Shown here piece after piece: positions 1-9,371 of a DNA stretch of 64,000 nucleotides (position 1 is the first letter of the stretch; every line of letters starts with the position of its first letter). The stretch comes from JABJAG01 sp965222215 (GTDB taxonomy: Bacteria; Pseudomonadota; Alphaproteobacteria; UBA6615): positions 3,410,001-3,474,000 of the forward strand of contig OZ244931.1 of assembly GCA_965222215.1 (NCBI GenBank), read 5' to 3'. Below the pieces are notes generated by a model. It saw nothing but the letters and a program-made list of their open reading frames with translations, had not been told where the DNA came from and searched no databases. The position numbers and the translations under genes are program-made.

Positions 1-525
1 CAGCGCCACGGTCTTCGTCAACCCGACCATGCCGTGTTTCGCCGCCACATAGGCTGCCTTGTAGGGGGAGGCCACAAGCCCGTGGGCGGACGCGATATTC
101 ACGATCCGACCGAACCCGCGGGACTTCATTCCCGGCAGTACGGCCGCAATGGTGTGGAAAGACGACGACAGGTTGATCGCGATGATGGCGTCCCATTTCT
201 CCGGCGGGAGTTCGTCGACAGGCGCCACATGCTGAATGCCGGCATTGTTCACCAGAAAATCCACGGATCCGATGGCATCCGCGGCGTCGGCGATGAGGCT
301 GCGCGCCGCGTTGCCGTCCGACAGGTCGGCACCGGAATACCCGACGGTGACACCGCATTCTTCGGCGAGTCCGAACCGGATCGCCTCGATCTCCTCGGCG
401 TCGCCGAAACCGTTCAACATGACATTCGCACCGGCATGCGCCAGCGCGCGGGCCACACTCAGCCCAATGCCGCTCGTGGAGCCCGTAACGACAGCTCCGC
501 GTCCCGAAAGGTCTTTCTCACTCAC
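1..525 (-). CDS. bdhA: 3-hydroxybutyrate dehydrogenase (SDR), 3' end cut by window edge
   Basis: NAD-dependent short-chain dehydrogenase that interconverts 3-hydroxybutyrate and acetoacetate in polyhydroxybutyrate or ketone-body metabolism. The 175 visible codons give a Rossmann fold with TGSTSGIG at residues 14-21, NNAG at 93-96, and the catalytic set Ser146, Tyr159, Lys163. The stretch NNAGIQHVAPVDELPPEKW is characteristic of the BdhA subgroup, which is why I go beyond a generic SDR call. The GTG start at 525 was chosen because an AGGAGAG Shine-Dalgarno sequence lies just upstream. About a third of the protein, including the C-terminal substrate cap, lies outside the window. Confidence 0.85.
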   Translation of the reverse strand, partial: MSEKDLSGRGAVVTGSTSGIGLSVARALAHAGANVMLNGFGDAEEIEAIRFGLAEECGVTVGYSGADLSDGNAARSLIADAADAIGSVDFLVNNAGIQHVAPVDELPPEKWDAIIAINLSSSFHTIAAVLPGMKSRGFGRIVNIASAHGLVASPYKAAYVAAKHGMVGLTKTVAL

Positions 526-575
526 TCTGCGCTCTCCTGATAGCCGGTTCGCGCGTTTCCAGCCCTGGGGCTTTT

Positions 576-1595
576 TCAGGCCGCTTCTTCGCGTCGGCCC
601 AGTTCGAAGACGTCGGCCAGCAGCTCGTAGGAGCGCAGCCGCTTTTCGAAATCGTAGGTAATCGTCAGCACGACAAGTTCGTCGAGGCTGTTTTCCTCGG
701 CATAGGCGGTCAGTTCGTCTCGCAACGACAACGGGTCGCCGGTGAAACGGTTCGCCCTGTTCGCCTCGACAACCTTCTTTTCCTGTTCATTGTAGGGGTA
801 TGCCAGCGCCTCGTCCGGCGGCGGATACGGCAAATGCTGTCCGTATTGCAGCTTGAGACGCCAATAGTCCCGGCTTGCCGCCAAGTAGTCCGCCTCTTCC
901 TTTGTATCCGCGCAGATCACGAACACCCCCGCGCTCGCTTTCGGCTCGGCAAGCGTGTCGGACGGTTTGAAGTTGCGGCGGTAGTAGTCGAGCACCGGGC
1001 CGCAGGCCTCCGGTGCGATGAAATGGGCGAAGGAAAACGCCAGCCCGAAATGCGCGGCATAGGCAGCGCTCTGGTCGCTGGAGCCCAGTAGCCAGACCTC
1101 CGGCACTTCGGCGATCGCGGGCGTCGCACGTACGTTCTTGAAGGGTTCGCTGGCCGGCGGCTCGTCGGACAGGAACGCCATCATGTCGGCGATCTTGGTC
1201 GGGAAATACTCGATCCCGATCTCGCTGCCGTAGGCCAGCGCGGCGGCGGTCAGCCCGTCGCTGCCCGGCGCACGACCGATGCCCAGGTCGATCCGGCCCG
1301 GATAGAGGTTCTCCAGAAGCTTGAAGTTCTCTGCCACCTTCAGCGGCGAATAGTGGCTCAGCATCACACCGCCCGAGCCGACCCGGATCGTACTGGTGGC
1401 GGCGGCCACGCGGGTAATCAGGATTTCGGGAGACGACCCGGCGAAGCCCTCCGTGCCGTGATGCTCGGCGAGCCAGTAGCGGGTGTAACCCAGCTTCTCG
1501 GTCGCCTGGGCGAGTGCGATCGTCTCCTCCAGCGCCTGGCGCGGATTGCCGCCGGCGCGGACGGGGGACTGGTCGAGGACGGAGAGTTTCACCAT
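576..1595 (-). CDS. Luciferase-like flavin-dependent monooxygenase (LLM class)
   Basis: 339-residue member of the bacterial luciferase-like TIM-barrel family, which uses reduced flavin (FMNH2 or F420) to oxidise an organic substrate. The N-terminus SVLDQSPVRAG, then YWLAEHHG, GSGGVMLSHYSPLKVAE and DLGIGRAPGSD are hallmarks of the YhbW/MsnO8-type subgroup. The start at 1595 is preferred to an upstream in-frame start because conserved sequence begins there. The gene lies between bdhA and a drug/metabolite transporter, all on the minus strand, but spacing does not prove an operon. The substrate cannot be deduced. Confidence 0.85.
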   Translation of the reverse strand: MVKLSVLDQSPVRAGGNPRQALEETIALAQATEKLGYTRYWLAEHHGTEGFAGSSPEILITRVAAATSTIRVGSGGVMLSHYSPLKVAENFKLLENLYPGRIDLGIGRAPGSDGLTAAALAYGSEIGIEYFPTKIADMMAFLSDEPPASEPFKNVRATPAIAEVPEVWLLGSSDQSAAYAAHFGLAFSFAHFIAPEACGPVLDYYRRNFKPSDTLAEPKASAGVFVICADTKEEADYLAASRDYWRLKLQYGQHLPYPPPDEALAYPYNEQEKKVVEANRANRFTGDPLSLRDELTAYAEENSLDELVVLTITYDFEKRLRSYELLADVFELGRREEAA

Positions 1596-1631
1596 GGCCG
1601 GGTTTCTAGCATGACAGCGGCGCAAGGCCAC

Positions 1632-2513
1632 TCACGATTGCGGCCGCGGCCGCAGGAAAACAGTCGCCAATATACCGGCGGTCACGATGGCGGCGCCGAC
1701 AATGTTCAGCATCGTCGGGATTTCACCGAGGGTCGGGATCGCCACAAACAATGCCAGTGCCGGGGCCGCCGACATGATCGCGGCCTGCCGCGTCGGGCCG
1801 ATGGTCTTCACCGAATAGGCGTGGCCGAGGATGCACAGGAACGCGCCGAACACACCGTGGACCACGGTCTGCAGCGCGATGTCGGCCAGCGGCGCCGTCC
1901 AGAGACCGGTCGGCAGGAACAGAAGCCAGATCGGCACATAGACGACGGCGTTGCCCACCAGCAGCGCCGCGAGTGACTGCACGACCGAGAGCTTCCAGGC
2001 CCGCATCGACACATACCAGAGCGCCGCGAAGACGGAGGCCGCCAGGAACAACAGGTGCCCGCGCCACTGCCCGGGAACGCCCCCTGCGATGGCGTCCCAC
2101 CCGACGGCGGCCACGCCGACGACGATCGCCGCGATCCCCGCCCACTGCCAGCGGCCGGGCCGGTCTCCGAGCCATAGCCAGGTGACGAACGCGGCGGAAA
2201 CCGGCAGCGCGCCGTTCATCATTACGGCGGCATGGCCGACCGGCGCGAAAACCATTCCGGCGAAGATCAGCAGCACGAAGGGCGCACCGCCGAAGAAGGC
2301 GACCATCGCGTGCGGGCGCAGGCCGACACCCCAGGGAAAGGTCCGCAGCAGGAACGGCGAGGCGCACAGGGCCGCGACGCCCATGCGCAATCCGGCGAGG
2401 TCATAAACCGTCAGGGCGTCGGTGGTCGCACCGAGCCGCCCCGCCACGAGCATGGCCACGAAGCACAGGACCGTGCCGCACCCCGCGGCGATGCCGCCCC
2501 ACTCGGTTTTCAT
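1632..2513 (-). CDS. EamA/DMT-family transporter
   Basis: 293-residue integral membrane protein of the drug/metabolite transporter superfamily. It consists almost entirely of hydrophobic helices separated by short loops, consistent with ten segments in two EamA repeats (roughly residues 5-140 and 150-290). Examples are the N-terminal helix GGIAAGCGTVLCFVAMLVAG and the second-repeat motif IGPTRQAAIMSAAPALALF. It ends 36 bases upstream of the monooxygenase start on the same strand, so the two may be co-transcribed. The start at 2513 was picked because upstream codons lie within an inverted-repeat element and are not conserved-looking. Substrate unknown; family members export amino acids or metabolites. 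Confidence 0.85.
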   Translation of the reverse strand: MKTEWGGIAAGCGTVLCFVAMLVAGRLGATTDALTVYDLAGLRMGVAALCASPFLLRTFPWGVGLRPHAMVAFFGGAPFVLLIFAGMVFAPVGHAAVMMNGALPVSAAFVTWLWLGDRPGRWQWAGIAAIVVGVAAVGWDAIAGGVPGQWRGHLLFLAASVFAALWYVSMRAWKLSVVQSLAALLVGNAVVYVPIWLLFLPTGLWTAPLADIALQTVVHGVFGAFLCILGHAYSVKTIGPTRQAAIMSAAPALALFVAIPTLGEIPTMLNIVGAAIVTAGILATVFLRPRPQS

Positions 2514-2599
2514 GTGCTGGTCACCTTCTCTACCCGAGCATCCGTCGAGACGCGGGCTTCGCGCGCTCCTCAGGATGAGGTTTGAATCGGAATACTCAG

Positions 2600-2677
2600 T
2601 CATTGCGAGCAAAGCGAAGCAGTCCAGAGCCGACACGCCCGCTCTGGATTGCTTCGTCGCTTCGCTCCTCGCAATGA
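2600..2677. repeat. Intergenic inverted-repeat element, copy 1
   Basis: The element is bounded by TCATTGCGAG at its left end and CTCGCAATGA at its right end, and contains GCTCTGGATTGCTTCGTCGC. Related copies lie at 28594-28684 and 38610-38692, and a half copy near 6834-6858. It can fold into a long stem and lies between the transporter and isochorismatase genes. Mobile palindromic elements of this kind are common in alphaproteobacterial genomes. Confidence 0.85.
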
Positions 2678-2742
2678 CGGGGATGCAGCGTCAACAGCAT
2701 GAAAACAGAGCAACCGCGCCGGGCCGGACTATGGCGACCGAC

Positions 2743-3411
2743 CTAAAGTCCGGCAAGTGCGGCAAGTACCCGGTCCGATGTCGAGGTCCATCCGATCAGC
2801 GCGTCCGACGAGCGCACCATCTCGATGGTCGCCTGCTTGAACGCGGGGTAATAGCTCTCGGTCGCGTCCTCCACGAGCAGGCAGTCGTAGCCCCGGTCGT
2901 TGGCTTCACGGATCGTGGTCTGCACGCAGACTTCCGTCGTCACGCCCGTGACGATCAGGTGGGTTGCTCCCAGATCGTCCAGGTCCTGCTGCAGCGACGT
3001 GTTGTAGAAGGAGCCCTTGCCCGGCTTCTCGATCACGATCTCCCCGTCGGCGGGAGCCAGCTCCGGCACGATATCGCTGCCCGGCTCGCCGCAGACCAGC
3101 AGGCGCCCCATGGGGCCCTCGTCGCCGATCTTGAGTTTCTGCCGGCCCCGCCGAAGCTTGGCGGGCGGGCAGTCCGACAGGTCGGGCTTGTGGCACTGCT
3201 TGGTGTGCACAATCGGCAGGCCGTGTTCGCGAAAGCCCGCGATCAGCGCCGCCATCGCCGGGATGATCTCCCGGCTCGGCCCGAGATCGAGGCCGAGCGA
3301 CGAGCCGTAACCGCCGTCCTCCAGATAATCGCGCTGCATGTCGATGGCGAACAGCACGAGACCGGCGGGGTCGAAGTCGAAATCATAAGGTTCGGCGGAG
3401 ATAACAGGCAT
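2743..3411 (-). CDS. Isochorismatase-family cysteine hydrolase
   Basis: 222-residue cysteine hydrolase of the isochorismatase-like superfamily, which contains ureidoacrylate, biuret and N-carbamoylsarcosine amidohydrolases. The catalytic triad is visible as Asp24 (in FAIDMQRDYL), Lys129 (in EKPGKGSF) and Cys162 (in VTTEVCVQTT). The motif TEVCVQTTIREANDRGYD is typical of the amidase branch, so hydrolysis of a carbamoyl or amide compound is more likely than isochorismate cleavage. It is divergent from selA, whose start is 79 bases away. Substrate not predictable from sequence alone. Confidence 0.87.
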   Translation of the reverse strand: MPVISAEPYDFDFDPAGLVLFAIDMQRDYLEDGGYGSSLGLDLGPSREIIPAMAALIAGFREHGLPIVHTKQCHKPDLSDCPPAKLRRGRQKLKIGDEGPMGRLLVCGEPGSDIVPELAPADGEIVIEKPGKGSFYNTSLQQDLDDLGATHLIVTGVTTEVCVQTTIREANDRGYDCLLVEDATESYYPAFKQATIEMVRSSDALIGWTSTSDRVLAALAGL

Positions 3412-3490
3412 GGACGGTCACAGCTCTTGGTACAGGAAACCACTATATCAGCCTTGATCGCGCGTGCCCGGCACTGAACAATCGCCGCCC

Positions 3491-4897
3491 ATGTCCGATC
3501 CGAAACCAGATTTTTCCGCGCTCCCGTCCGTCGACCGCCTTTTGCAGGCCGCCGAAGGCGCCGCGCTTGCCGAAAGCTACGGGCGCGCGCCGACCGTCGC
3601 CGCCCTGCGCCATGTGCTCGACGAGGTGCGGGCAGCCTTCGCCGACGGCGAATCGCCGGACGTGTCGGACGCCACCCTCGCGCAAAGCGCGGCGGCGCAG
3701 CTCGCCCGCGCGGACACGCCGTCGCTCCGCCGAGTGTTCAACCTGACGGGCACGGTGCTGCACACCAACCTGGGCCGCGCGCCGCTCGCCGAGGCCGCGA
3801 TCGCGGCCATGGCCGACGCCGCGCGCGGGGCCAGCAACCTGGAATTCGACCTCGCCTCCGGCAAACGCGGCGACCGTGATGTGCATGTCGAGGACCTGTT
3901 GTGCGAGCTGACCGGCGCCGAGGCCGCAACGGTCGTCAACAACAACGCCGGCGCGGTCCTGCTGCTGCTCAACGCGCTGGCGCTGCGCAAGGAGGTTCCC
4001 GTCTCGCGCGGCGAACTGGTCGAGATCGGCGGCGCGTTCCGGATCCCCGACATCATGGCGCGCGCGGGCGCGAAGCTGGTCGAGGTCGGCACGACCAACC
4101 GGACCCACCCGCGCGACTACGAGAGCGCGATCACCGGGCGCACGGCGCTGCTCATGAAGGTGCACACCTCGAACTACGCCGTGCAGGGCTTCACCGCCGA
4201 AGTGCCCGAACACGACCTCGCCGGCATCGCCCATGCCGCCGACCTGCCGTTCGCCGTCGATCTCGGCGCGGGGGCGCTGGTCGACATGGAACGCTGGGGG
4301 CTGCCCCACGAGCCCACCCCGGCGGAGACCATCGCGGCCGGCGCGGACCTCGTGACCTTCTCCGGCGACAAGCTGCTCGGCGGCCCCCAGGCCGGGCTGA
4401 TCGTGGGCCGCGCCGACCTGATCGCGAAACTGAAGAAAAGCCCGCTCAAACGCGCCCTGCGTTGCGACAAGGCCACCCTCGCCGCGCTGGCCGCGACCCT
4501 GAAGCTCTACCGCGACCCGGACCGGCTCGCCGAACGCCTGCCGACCCTACGCCTGCTGGCGCGCAAAGCGGCGGACATCCGCGCCGACGCCCAGGCCCTG
4601 AAAGACGATATCGCAGGCGCGCTCGGCGACAGGTTCGAGATCGACGTGCGCGACTGCTCGGGCCAGATCGGCTCGGGCGCCCTGCCCGTCGAGACGCTGG
4701 ACAGCGCGGCGGTCACCATCACCCCGGCCGGGTCGCGCGGCCGCGGCGCGGCGCTGAAGCGCCTGGCCGCTGATCTGCGCGCCCTGCCGGTCCCCGTCGT
4801 CGGGCGCATCCAGGATGATGCGCTCTGGCTCGACCTGCGTTGCCTCGACGACATGGAAGGCTTCCGGGCCCAGCTCGCGGAGCTTGCCGCACGATGA
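3491..4897 (+). CDS. selA: L-seryl-tRNA(Sec) selenium transferase SelA
   Basis: PLP enzyme that converts Ser-tRNA(Sec) to Sec-tRNA(Sec) using selenophosphate, the final step in making the selenocysteine charge. The 468-residue product has the full family length. It shows NLTGTVLHTNLGRAPL near the N-terminus, NNNAGAVLLLLNAL, the cofactor-pocket aspartate in PFAVDLGAGALVDM, and the PLP lysine Lys294 in FSGDKLLGGPQAG. The ATG at 3491 is preferred over an in-frame one 27 bases upstream because it begins the family-like MSDPKPDFSALPSVDRLL. Its TGA overlaps the selB start as ATGA, so the two genes form a translationally coupled operon. Confidence 0.97.
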   Translation: MSDPKPDFSALPSVDRLLQAAEGAALAESYGRAPTVAALRHVLDEVRAAFADGESPDVSDATLAQSAAAQLARADTPSLRRVFNLTGTVLHTNLGRAPLAEAAIAAMADAARGASNLEFDLASGKRGDRDVHVEDLLCELTGAEAATVVNNNAGAVLLLLNALALRKEVPVSRGELVEIGGAFRIPDIMARAGAKLVEVGTTNRTHPRDYESAITGRTALLMKVHTSNYAVQGFTAEVPEHDLAGIAHAADLPFAVDLGAGALVDMERWGLPHEPTPAETIAAGADLVTFSGDKLLGGPQAGLIVGRADLIAKLKKSPLKRALRCDKATLAALAATLKLYRDPDRLAERLPTLRLLARKAADIRADAQALKDDIAGALGDRFEIDVRDCSGQIGSGALPVETLDSAAVTITPAGSRGRGAALKRLAADLRALPVPVVGRIQDDALWLDLRCLDDMEGFRAQLAELAAR

Positions 4898-6816
4898 TCG
4901 TCGCCACCGCCGGCCATATCGACCACGGCAAGACGCTGCTGGTGAAGGCGCTCACCGGCATTGACGCCGACCGCCTGCCCGAAGAGAAAAAGCGCGGCAT
5001 GACCCTCGACCTGGGGTTCGCCTACACCGACCTCGACAACGGCGCGCGGCTCGGCTTCATCGACGTGCCGGGCCACGAACGCCTCGTCCACAACATGCTG
5101 GCGGGCGTGACGGGGATCGACTGCGCGCTGCTGGTGGTCGCGGCCGACGACGGCCCCATGCCGCAGACGCGCGAGCACCTGGCGATCCTCGACCTGCTGG
5201 GCATCTCGCGCGGCCTTGTCGCACTGACCAAGATCGACCGGGTGCCCGAAGAACGCGTCGCGGAGGTGCGCGACGAGATCGAACTCCTCCTGCTCGACAG
5301 TTCCCTGGAGGGCGCGCCGGTGTTTCCCGTGTCCGCGGTCACCGGCGACGGCATGGACGACCTGTCCGCCCGCATCGACACCCTCGCGGCGGAGACCGAG
5401 GCGGGCAGCACCGAGGGGCATTTCCGGCTTTCGGTCGACCGCGTGTTCACTGTCGCGGGCGCCGGGCTGGTCGTGACCGGCACGGCCTTCTCCGGAAAGG
5501 TGGCCCGCGAAGATCGTCTGTGGATCGCCGGGTTCGATACGGACGTCCGCGTCCGGGGCATTCACGCCAATAACGCCGAGGCCGACACCGGCCAGGCCGG
5601 CGACCGCCTCGCGCTCAACCTGGCCGGCATCGACAGGGACGACATTGCCCGCGGCGACTGGCTGACCGGGGACGCGAACGCCGGGCGATACCGCAAGCTC
5701 GATGCGCAGCTCACGGTCGTGTCCGACGCCCGGCGGCCGCTCCGGCACTGGACACCCGTGCATGCGCATATCGGCGCCGCAAACGTGACGGGGCGGGTCG
5801 CCGTCCTCAGCGCGGACAATATCGCGCCCGGCGAAAACGGGCTCGTGCAGCTCGTTCTCGACGAGCCGGTGGGCGCCTGCGCCGGGGACCGCTTCGTGGT
5901 CCGCGACCAGTCCGCACAGGAAACACTCGCGGGCGGCCACGTGATCGACCTGTTCCCGCCGCGCCGGGGACGCGCCAGGCCCGAACGGCTGGCGGTGCTG
6001 GAGGCGCTCGACCGGCCCGGTCACGAAGACGCGCTCCGCGCGGCGATGGAGCTATCGGATACGGGAATCCCGTTTGCGCAGTTCTGCGTGACACGGAACC
6101 TGACCGACGAGGAGGCCGACGCCGCCGCGCAGGCCGCCGGCGCCATCGTGGCCGGCGAGGACGCGCACCGGGTCGCCCTGTCCGCTGCCGCGTGGTCGAA
6201 GCTGCGCGACGCAACGACGGGCGCGCTCGATGCGTTTCACGAGAAAAATCCCGACCGGCTCGGGCCCGCATCCGCGCAACTCCGGCGCAGCCTCGGCCGC
6301 TTCGTGCCGGAACCCCTGTTCGACGCGCTTGTGACCGCGCTGATCGCGGACGGCACGCTCGCCAGCGACGGCATGCTGCTCCACCGGCCGGACCACCAGC
6401 CGGGCCTGACCGGCGACGAGGCGAAACACTGGGCGGAGCTGCTGCCGCTGCTGGAGGCCACGCCCGAGGCCCCGCCGGTGGTGAACGACCTGGCCCGCGA
6501 TGCGGGCATGCCGGTCCATGCCGTCATGAAGACCATGCGGCAGGCCGTGCGCATGGGGATGGCAGCGCAGATCGCGGCGAACCGGTTCTTCCAGCCCGGC
6601 CCGCTGCGCGCCCATGCCCAGGTGTTCGAGAAGATGATCGCCGAAAACGGCACCGTCGGCGTGTCGGACTTCCGCAAGGCCGCGGGCGTGGGGCGCAATA
6701 TCGCCGTCGAGATCCTGGAATATTTCGACCGGGTAAACCTGTCCCAGCGCGACGGCAATGTGCGCCACCAGGTCAAGTCGGTCGAGGACGTCTTCGGTTC
6801 CGGCCCGGAGTCCTGA
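4894..6816 (+). CDS. selB: Selenocysteine-specific elongation factor SelB
   Basis: 640-residue EF-Tu-like GTPase that delivers Sec-tRNA(Sec) to the ribosome and binds the SECIS hairpin of selenoprotein mRNAs. The GTPase motifs are GHIDHGKT (7-14), DVPGH (57-61) and TKID (112-115), followed by beta-barrel domains. The C-terminal third, from about residue 380, has the winged-helix repeats that bind SECIS RNA; FRKAAGVGRNIAVEILEYFD near the end is the last winged helix. Length matches bacterial SelB. The start overlaps the selA stop by four bases. Its presence independently supports reading the nearby in-frame UGA codons as selenocysteine. Confidence 0.97.
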   Translation: MIVATAGHIDHGKTLLVKALTGIDADRLPEEKKRGMTLDLGFAYTDLDNGARLGFIDVPGHERLVHNMLAGVTGIDCALLVVAADDGPMPQTREHLAILDLLGISRGLVALTKIDRVPEERVAEVRDEIELLLLDSSLEGAPVFPVSAVTGDGMDDLSARIDTLAAETEAGSTEGHFRLSVDRVFTVAGAGLVVTGTAFSGKVAREDRLWIAGFDTDVRVRGIHANNAEADTGQAGDRLALNLAGIDRDDIARGDWLTGDANAGRYRKLDAQLTVVSDARRPLRHWTPVHAHIGAANVTGRVAVLSADNIAPGENGLVQLVLDEPVGACAGDRFVVRDQSAQETLAGGHVIDLFPPRRGRARPERLAVLEALDRPGHEDALRAAMELSDTGIPFAQFCVTRNLTDEEADAAAQAAGAIVAGEDAHRVALSAAAWSKLRDATTGALDAFHEKNPDRLGPASAQLRRSLGRFVPEPLFDALVTALIADGTLASDGMLLHRPDHQPGLTGDEAKHWAELLPLLEATPEAPPVVNDLARDAGMPVHAVMKTMRQAVRMGMAAQIAANRFFQPGPLRAHAQVFEKMIAENGTVGVSDFRKAAGVGRNIAVEILEYFDRVNLSQRDGNVRHQVKSVEDVFGSGPES

Positions 6817-6833
6817 CGGCCGCGAAACAACCG

Positions 6834-6858
6834 TCTTTGCGAGCGCAGCAAAGCAATG
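6834..6858. repeat. Half copy of the TTGCGAG repeat
   Basis: The bases CTTTGCGAGCGCAGCAAAGC resemble the left arm of the inverted repeats at 2600, 28594 and 38610, but no right arm follows. It lies just downstream of selB, between converging genes. Probably a decayed element. Confidence 0.45.
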
Positions 6859-6878
6859 CCGGGGCAACTGGCCGGCGG

Positions 6879-7490
6879 CTAGGGTCGGACGAAGGCGTAG
6901 CTCACGACCTCACGCACACCGTCGGTCTTCGCGACGGTGCCGATCGCTTTCTTAAGCTCCTCGTCGGAGCGCGCGCGCCCCATCAGGTAGACCGTGCCGA
7001 ACGAATCCGCCGCCGTGCGGAAATTCACGTCCGCGACGCCGCGCGTCGAGACCATCTCCACATCGACCTTGGTCTCGAGCACCAGCACATCGTCCCAGGC
7101 CAGCAATTCGGCCTTGCGGCGTTCGCGCTCGGCGTCGCTCATGAAAACGGCGTGCCAGTGCAACTCCTTGAGACCGCGCACCTTGCGCACCTCGTCGAGG
7201 AATTTGTCGTGGGTCTCCTGGTCCGCGAAAATACCGGTGATCAGCAGGTCCTGCTCGTAGATTTCGGTCGAGGCCTTGATCGTGCCCAGCTCGGCCATGA
7301 TCGCGTTCACGTCGATCACGATCCGGTTGTCCTTGGCGATATCTTCCGCGCTGCGCGCCTCGATGGCGCGGTCGATCAGCGTCTTCGGCGCCTTCAGGAT
7401 ATCGCCGATCTGCGCCCCCGCCGGGGCGGGAGACAGGGCAAGGGCCGGGGCGGCAAGCAAGGCCGCGGCGGTGGCTTTCTGGAATCGCAT
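6879..7490 (-). CDS. Exported BON-domain protein
   Basis: 203-residue protein with a classical signal peptide (MRFQKATAAALLAAPALALS, cleavage probably after PAGA-Q), so periplasmic or surface associated. The mature part has one or two BON-like modules, seen as alternating strand/helix patterns such as DLLITGIFADQETHDKFLDE and TVYLMGRARSDEELKKAIG followed by DGVREVVSYAFV. BON domains bind phospholipid in OsmY/DolP-type proteins. It converges on selB, with a partial repeat between. The start at 7490 was chosen because it begins the signal peptide; a start 39 bases upstream is possible. Confidence 0.75.
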   Translation of the reverse strand: MRFQKATAAALLAAPALALSPAPAGAQIGDILKAPKTLIDRAIEARSAEDIAKDNRIVIDVNAIMAELGTIKASTEIYEQDLLITGIFADQETHDKFLDEVRKVRGLKELHWHAVFMSDAERERRKAELLAWDDVLVLETKVDVEMVSTRGVADVNFRTAADSFGTVYLMGRARSDEELKKAIGTVAKTDGVREVVSYAFVRP

Positions 7491-7693
7491 GCGGAGTCCT
7501 CTCGGCTTTCCAACGCGCAAACCCATCATCTGTTTCTCTCCGGTCTCGGATTTCCGATTCTGGCTACAGTGCCGCCCGCGGGCGCGTCAACGTCGGCGCC
7601 GTCACGGGGAACACCCCCCGCGATTATATAGTTTCGAAATGTGGCGAGGCTTGGGTGAATTCGCGTCGGGTGTGACGGCGCGAATTTCCGGGC

Positions 7694-8488
7694 TCAAACG
7701 CCCGGCCCGCGTGTCCAGGCGAACAGGACGCGCTGCGCATCGGGCACGCGCGCGAGTTCCTCGTCGCCAATGTCGAGCGGTCGCTGCTGGCCGAAATTCA
7801 CCGAATCCCGGAACCAGGGCCGGTGGTAGGAATTGTAGAGAACCGGCCGTGGCGCGTCCGACCGGTTCGCGGTCCCGAAATGCCAGACGCGGGAATCGAA
7901 AAGGACGGCGGACCCGGCGCAAACGACGGGGCGCACCGGATCGCGCGCCGGCAGTGTCCCGGCGCCGAGCGCGTCCGTTCCGGGAAAAAACGCCGTCGTG
8001 CCGTGGCGCGCGTTCATCTCCACGAGCGGGATCACAAGCGTCAGGCAGTGCGGCGGCATCTCGGCCCCCGCGGTCCCGGTGCCGAAGAGCGGCGGTGTAT
8101 CGAGATGCGCTTCCTGGTCTGCGCTTCCGGGCAGGGAGGTGACCGCCACGAAACTGCCGAGGATAGCGTCCTCGCCCAGCAGCCCGCGCACAACGGGCAT
8201 CACCGGTGGCGGGGCATAGACGGCGGGGTCGTTGAACGCGCCGGATACGCCGATCGTGATCATGTGGCGCGCGTCACCAACCCGCCGTGCGTCGCGGTGA
8301 TCGACGTCGCGATGATAACGGGCGTACCGCGCGGCATAGGCGTCGAGCAGGCGTTCCACATGCGCGCCGGACAGGATGTCCTCGAACAGCATCACGCCCG
8401 CCTCGCGGAAACGCGCGCATATCGCCTCGATCACCGGGGCGGGTGGATTGTCCGGCAGGCCCGCCGTGGTCGGTATCGCGTTTGCCAT
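7694..8488 (-). CDS. Phytanoyl-CoA dioxygenase (PhyH)-family oxygenase
   Basis: 264-residue protein resembling the PhyH family of Fe(II)/2-oxoglutarate dioxygenases. The double-stranded beta-helix carries HLDTPPLFG (the HxD iron ligands), VIPLVEMNARHGTTAFFPGT, and the distal histidine in SRVWHFGTANRSDAPRPV, whose arginine would bind 2-oxoglutarate. The C-terminal NSYHRPWFRDSVNF is also typical. The start at 8488 (MANAIPTTAG) is preferred because upstream codons lie in the region shared with the divergent bicupin gene. Substrate unknown; the neighbouring cupin proteins could act in the same pathway, but that is only inferred from proximity. Confidence 0.8.
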   Translation of the reverse strand: MANAIPTTAGLPDNPPAPVIEAICARFREAGVMLFEDILSGAHVERLLDAYAARYARYHRDVDHRDARRVGDARHMITIGVSGAFNDPAVYAPPPVMPVVRGLLGEDAILGSFVAVTSLPGSADQEAHLDTPPLFGTGTAGAEMPPHCLTLVIPLVEMNARHGTTAFFPGTDALGAGTLPARDPVRPVVCAGSAVLFDSRVWHFGTANRSDAPRPVLYNSYHRPWFRDSVNFGQQRPLDIGDEELARVPDAQRVLFAWTRGPGV

Positions 8489-8585
8489 GGGCTCGCCAGC
8501 GCCTTCTTGATCTCGCGGACCTGACAGCAGAAACTGGCCGCCGGATCGGTTCGGACAACTATATTTCGCGGGGGGCTGCAGAGCC

Positions 8586-9365
8586 ATGGCGGTCAGGATT
8601 ATTCACACGATGGACGTCGCGCCGGAGCGGATGGAGGAACGCGACGGATGGGCGATCTCCGAGTTCCGGCTTCCCGTCACGGGCGAAACCGGCAGCGCGA
8701 CGACGGTGTTCCACTCGGTGTTCCGCGCGGGATCGACCCATGCAAAGCACCTGCACACAAAAAGCGATGAGATCGCGGTCTACCTGTCGGGCCACGGCGT
8801 CGTCGGCCAGGGCGACAGCCGGGCGGTTGTCTCGAAGGGGCATTGCCGGCTGATGCCGAAGGGCTCCGTCCACTTCTTCCACAACGAGAGCCGGGACGAG
8901 GACGCGCGGGTCATCGGCTTCTACATGAATGCGCCGGACGTGGCCGGGACGGGATACGAATTTCACGGCAAGGTGGAAGAAGCCGACATCACGATGCCGC
9001 GCGAGGGCCTGAACGACGGCATTCTCGTCAACCTCGACGATATCGCGGCCGAAACCGCCGCCCTCCCGGCCTGGTCGGAAGCGGCCGTCCGCACGCCCAT
9101 CGGGTCGCACAACGGCAGCGAAAACACCCTCCTGCACGCGACGGTGCCGCCCGGGGCCGCGATCGCGCCGCACGCGCTGGCCAATGCCGAGGCGATCTAC
9201 TTTGTCGCGTCGGGCGAAGGCGAGGCCGCGGGGGAAGCTGTCCGGCAGGAAAGTTTCGTGTTCGTACCGGCGAACACGGAACACGCGATCCGCAACACCG
9301 GACAGGACGATCTGGAGTTGTTCGTGGTTCTGACGGGCGCGGGCAGCCTGTCCGAGGCGGCCTGA
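8586..9365 (+). CDS. Two-domain cupin protein
   Basis: 259-residue protein with two cupin barrels. The first has the metal-type motif HAKHLHTKSDEIAVYLSGHG at about residues 52-71 and GSVHFFHN. The second, from about residue 165, has AIAPHALANAEAIYFVASGEG and PANTEHAIRNTG, where only some metal ligands remain. Bicupins can be dioxygenases, isomerases or binding proteins, so no reaction is assigned. Transcribed divergently from the PhyH-like gene with about 97 bases between starts, so they may share a control region. Confidence 0.8.
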   Translation: MAVRIIHTMDVAPERMEERDGWAISEFRLPVTGETGSATTVFHSVFRAGSTHAKHLHTKSDEIAVYLSGHGVVGQGDSRAVVSKGHCRLMPKGSVHFFHNESRDEDARVIGFYMNAPDVAGTGYEFHGKVEEADITMPREGLNDGILVNLDDIAAETAALPAWSEAAVRTPIGSHNGSENTLLHATVPPGAAIAPHALANAEAIYFVASGEGEAAGEAVRQESFVFVPANTEHAIRNTGQDDLELFVVLTGAGSLSEAA

Positions 9366-9371
9366 CCCGGC

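Noticed and set aside
9363..9365. TGA at the end of the bicupin gene as a possible Sec codon
   Set aside because: Downstream in-frame codons show no cupin or redox continuation, there is no U/C motif around it, and the next gene converges six bases later.
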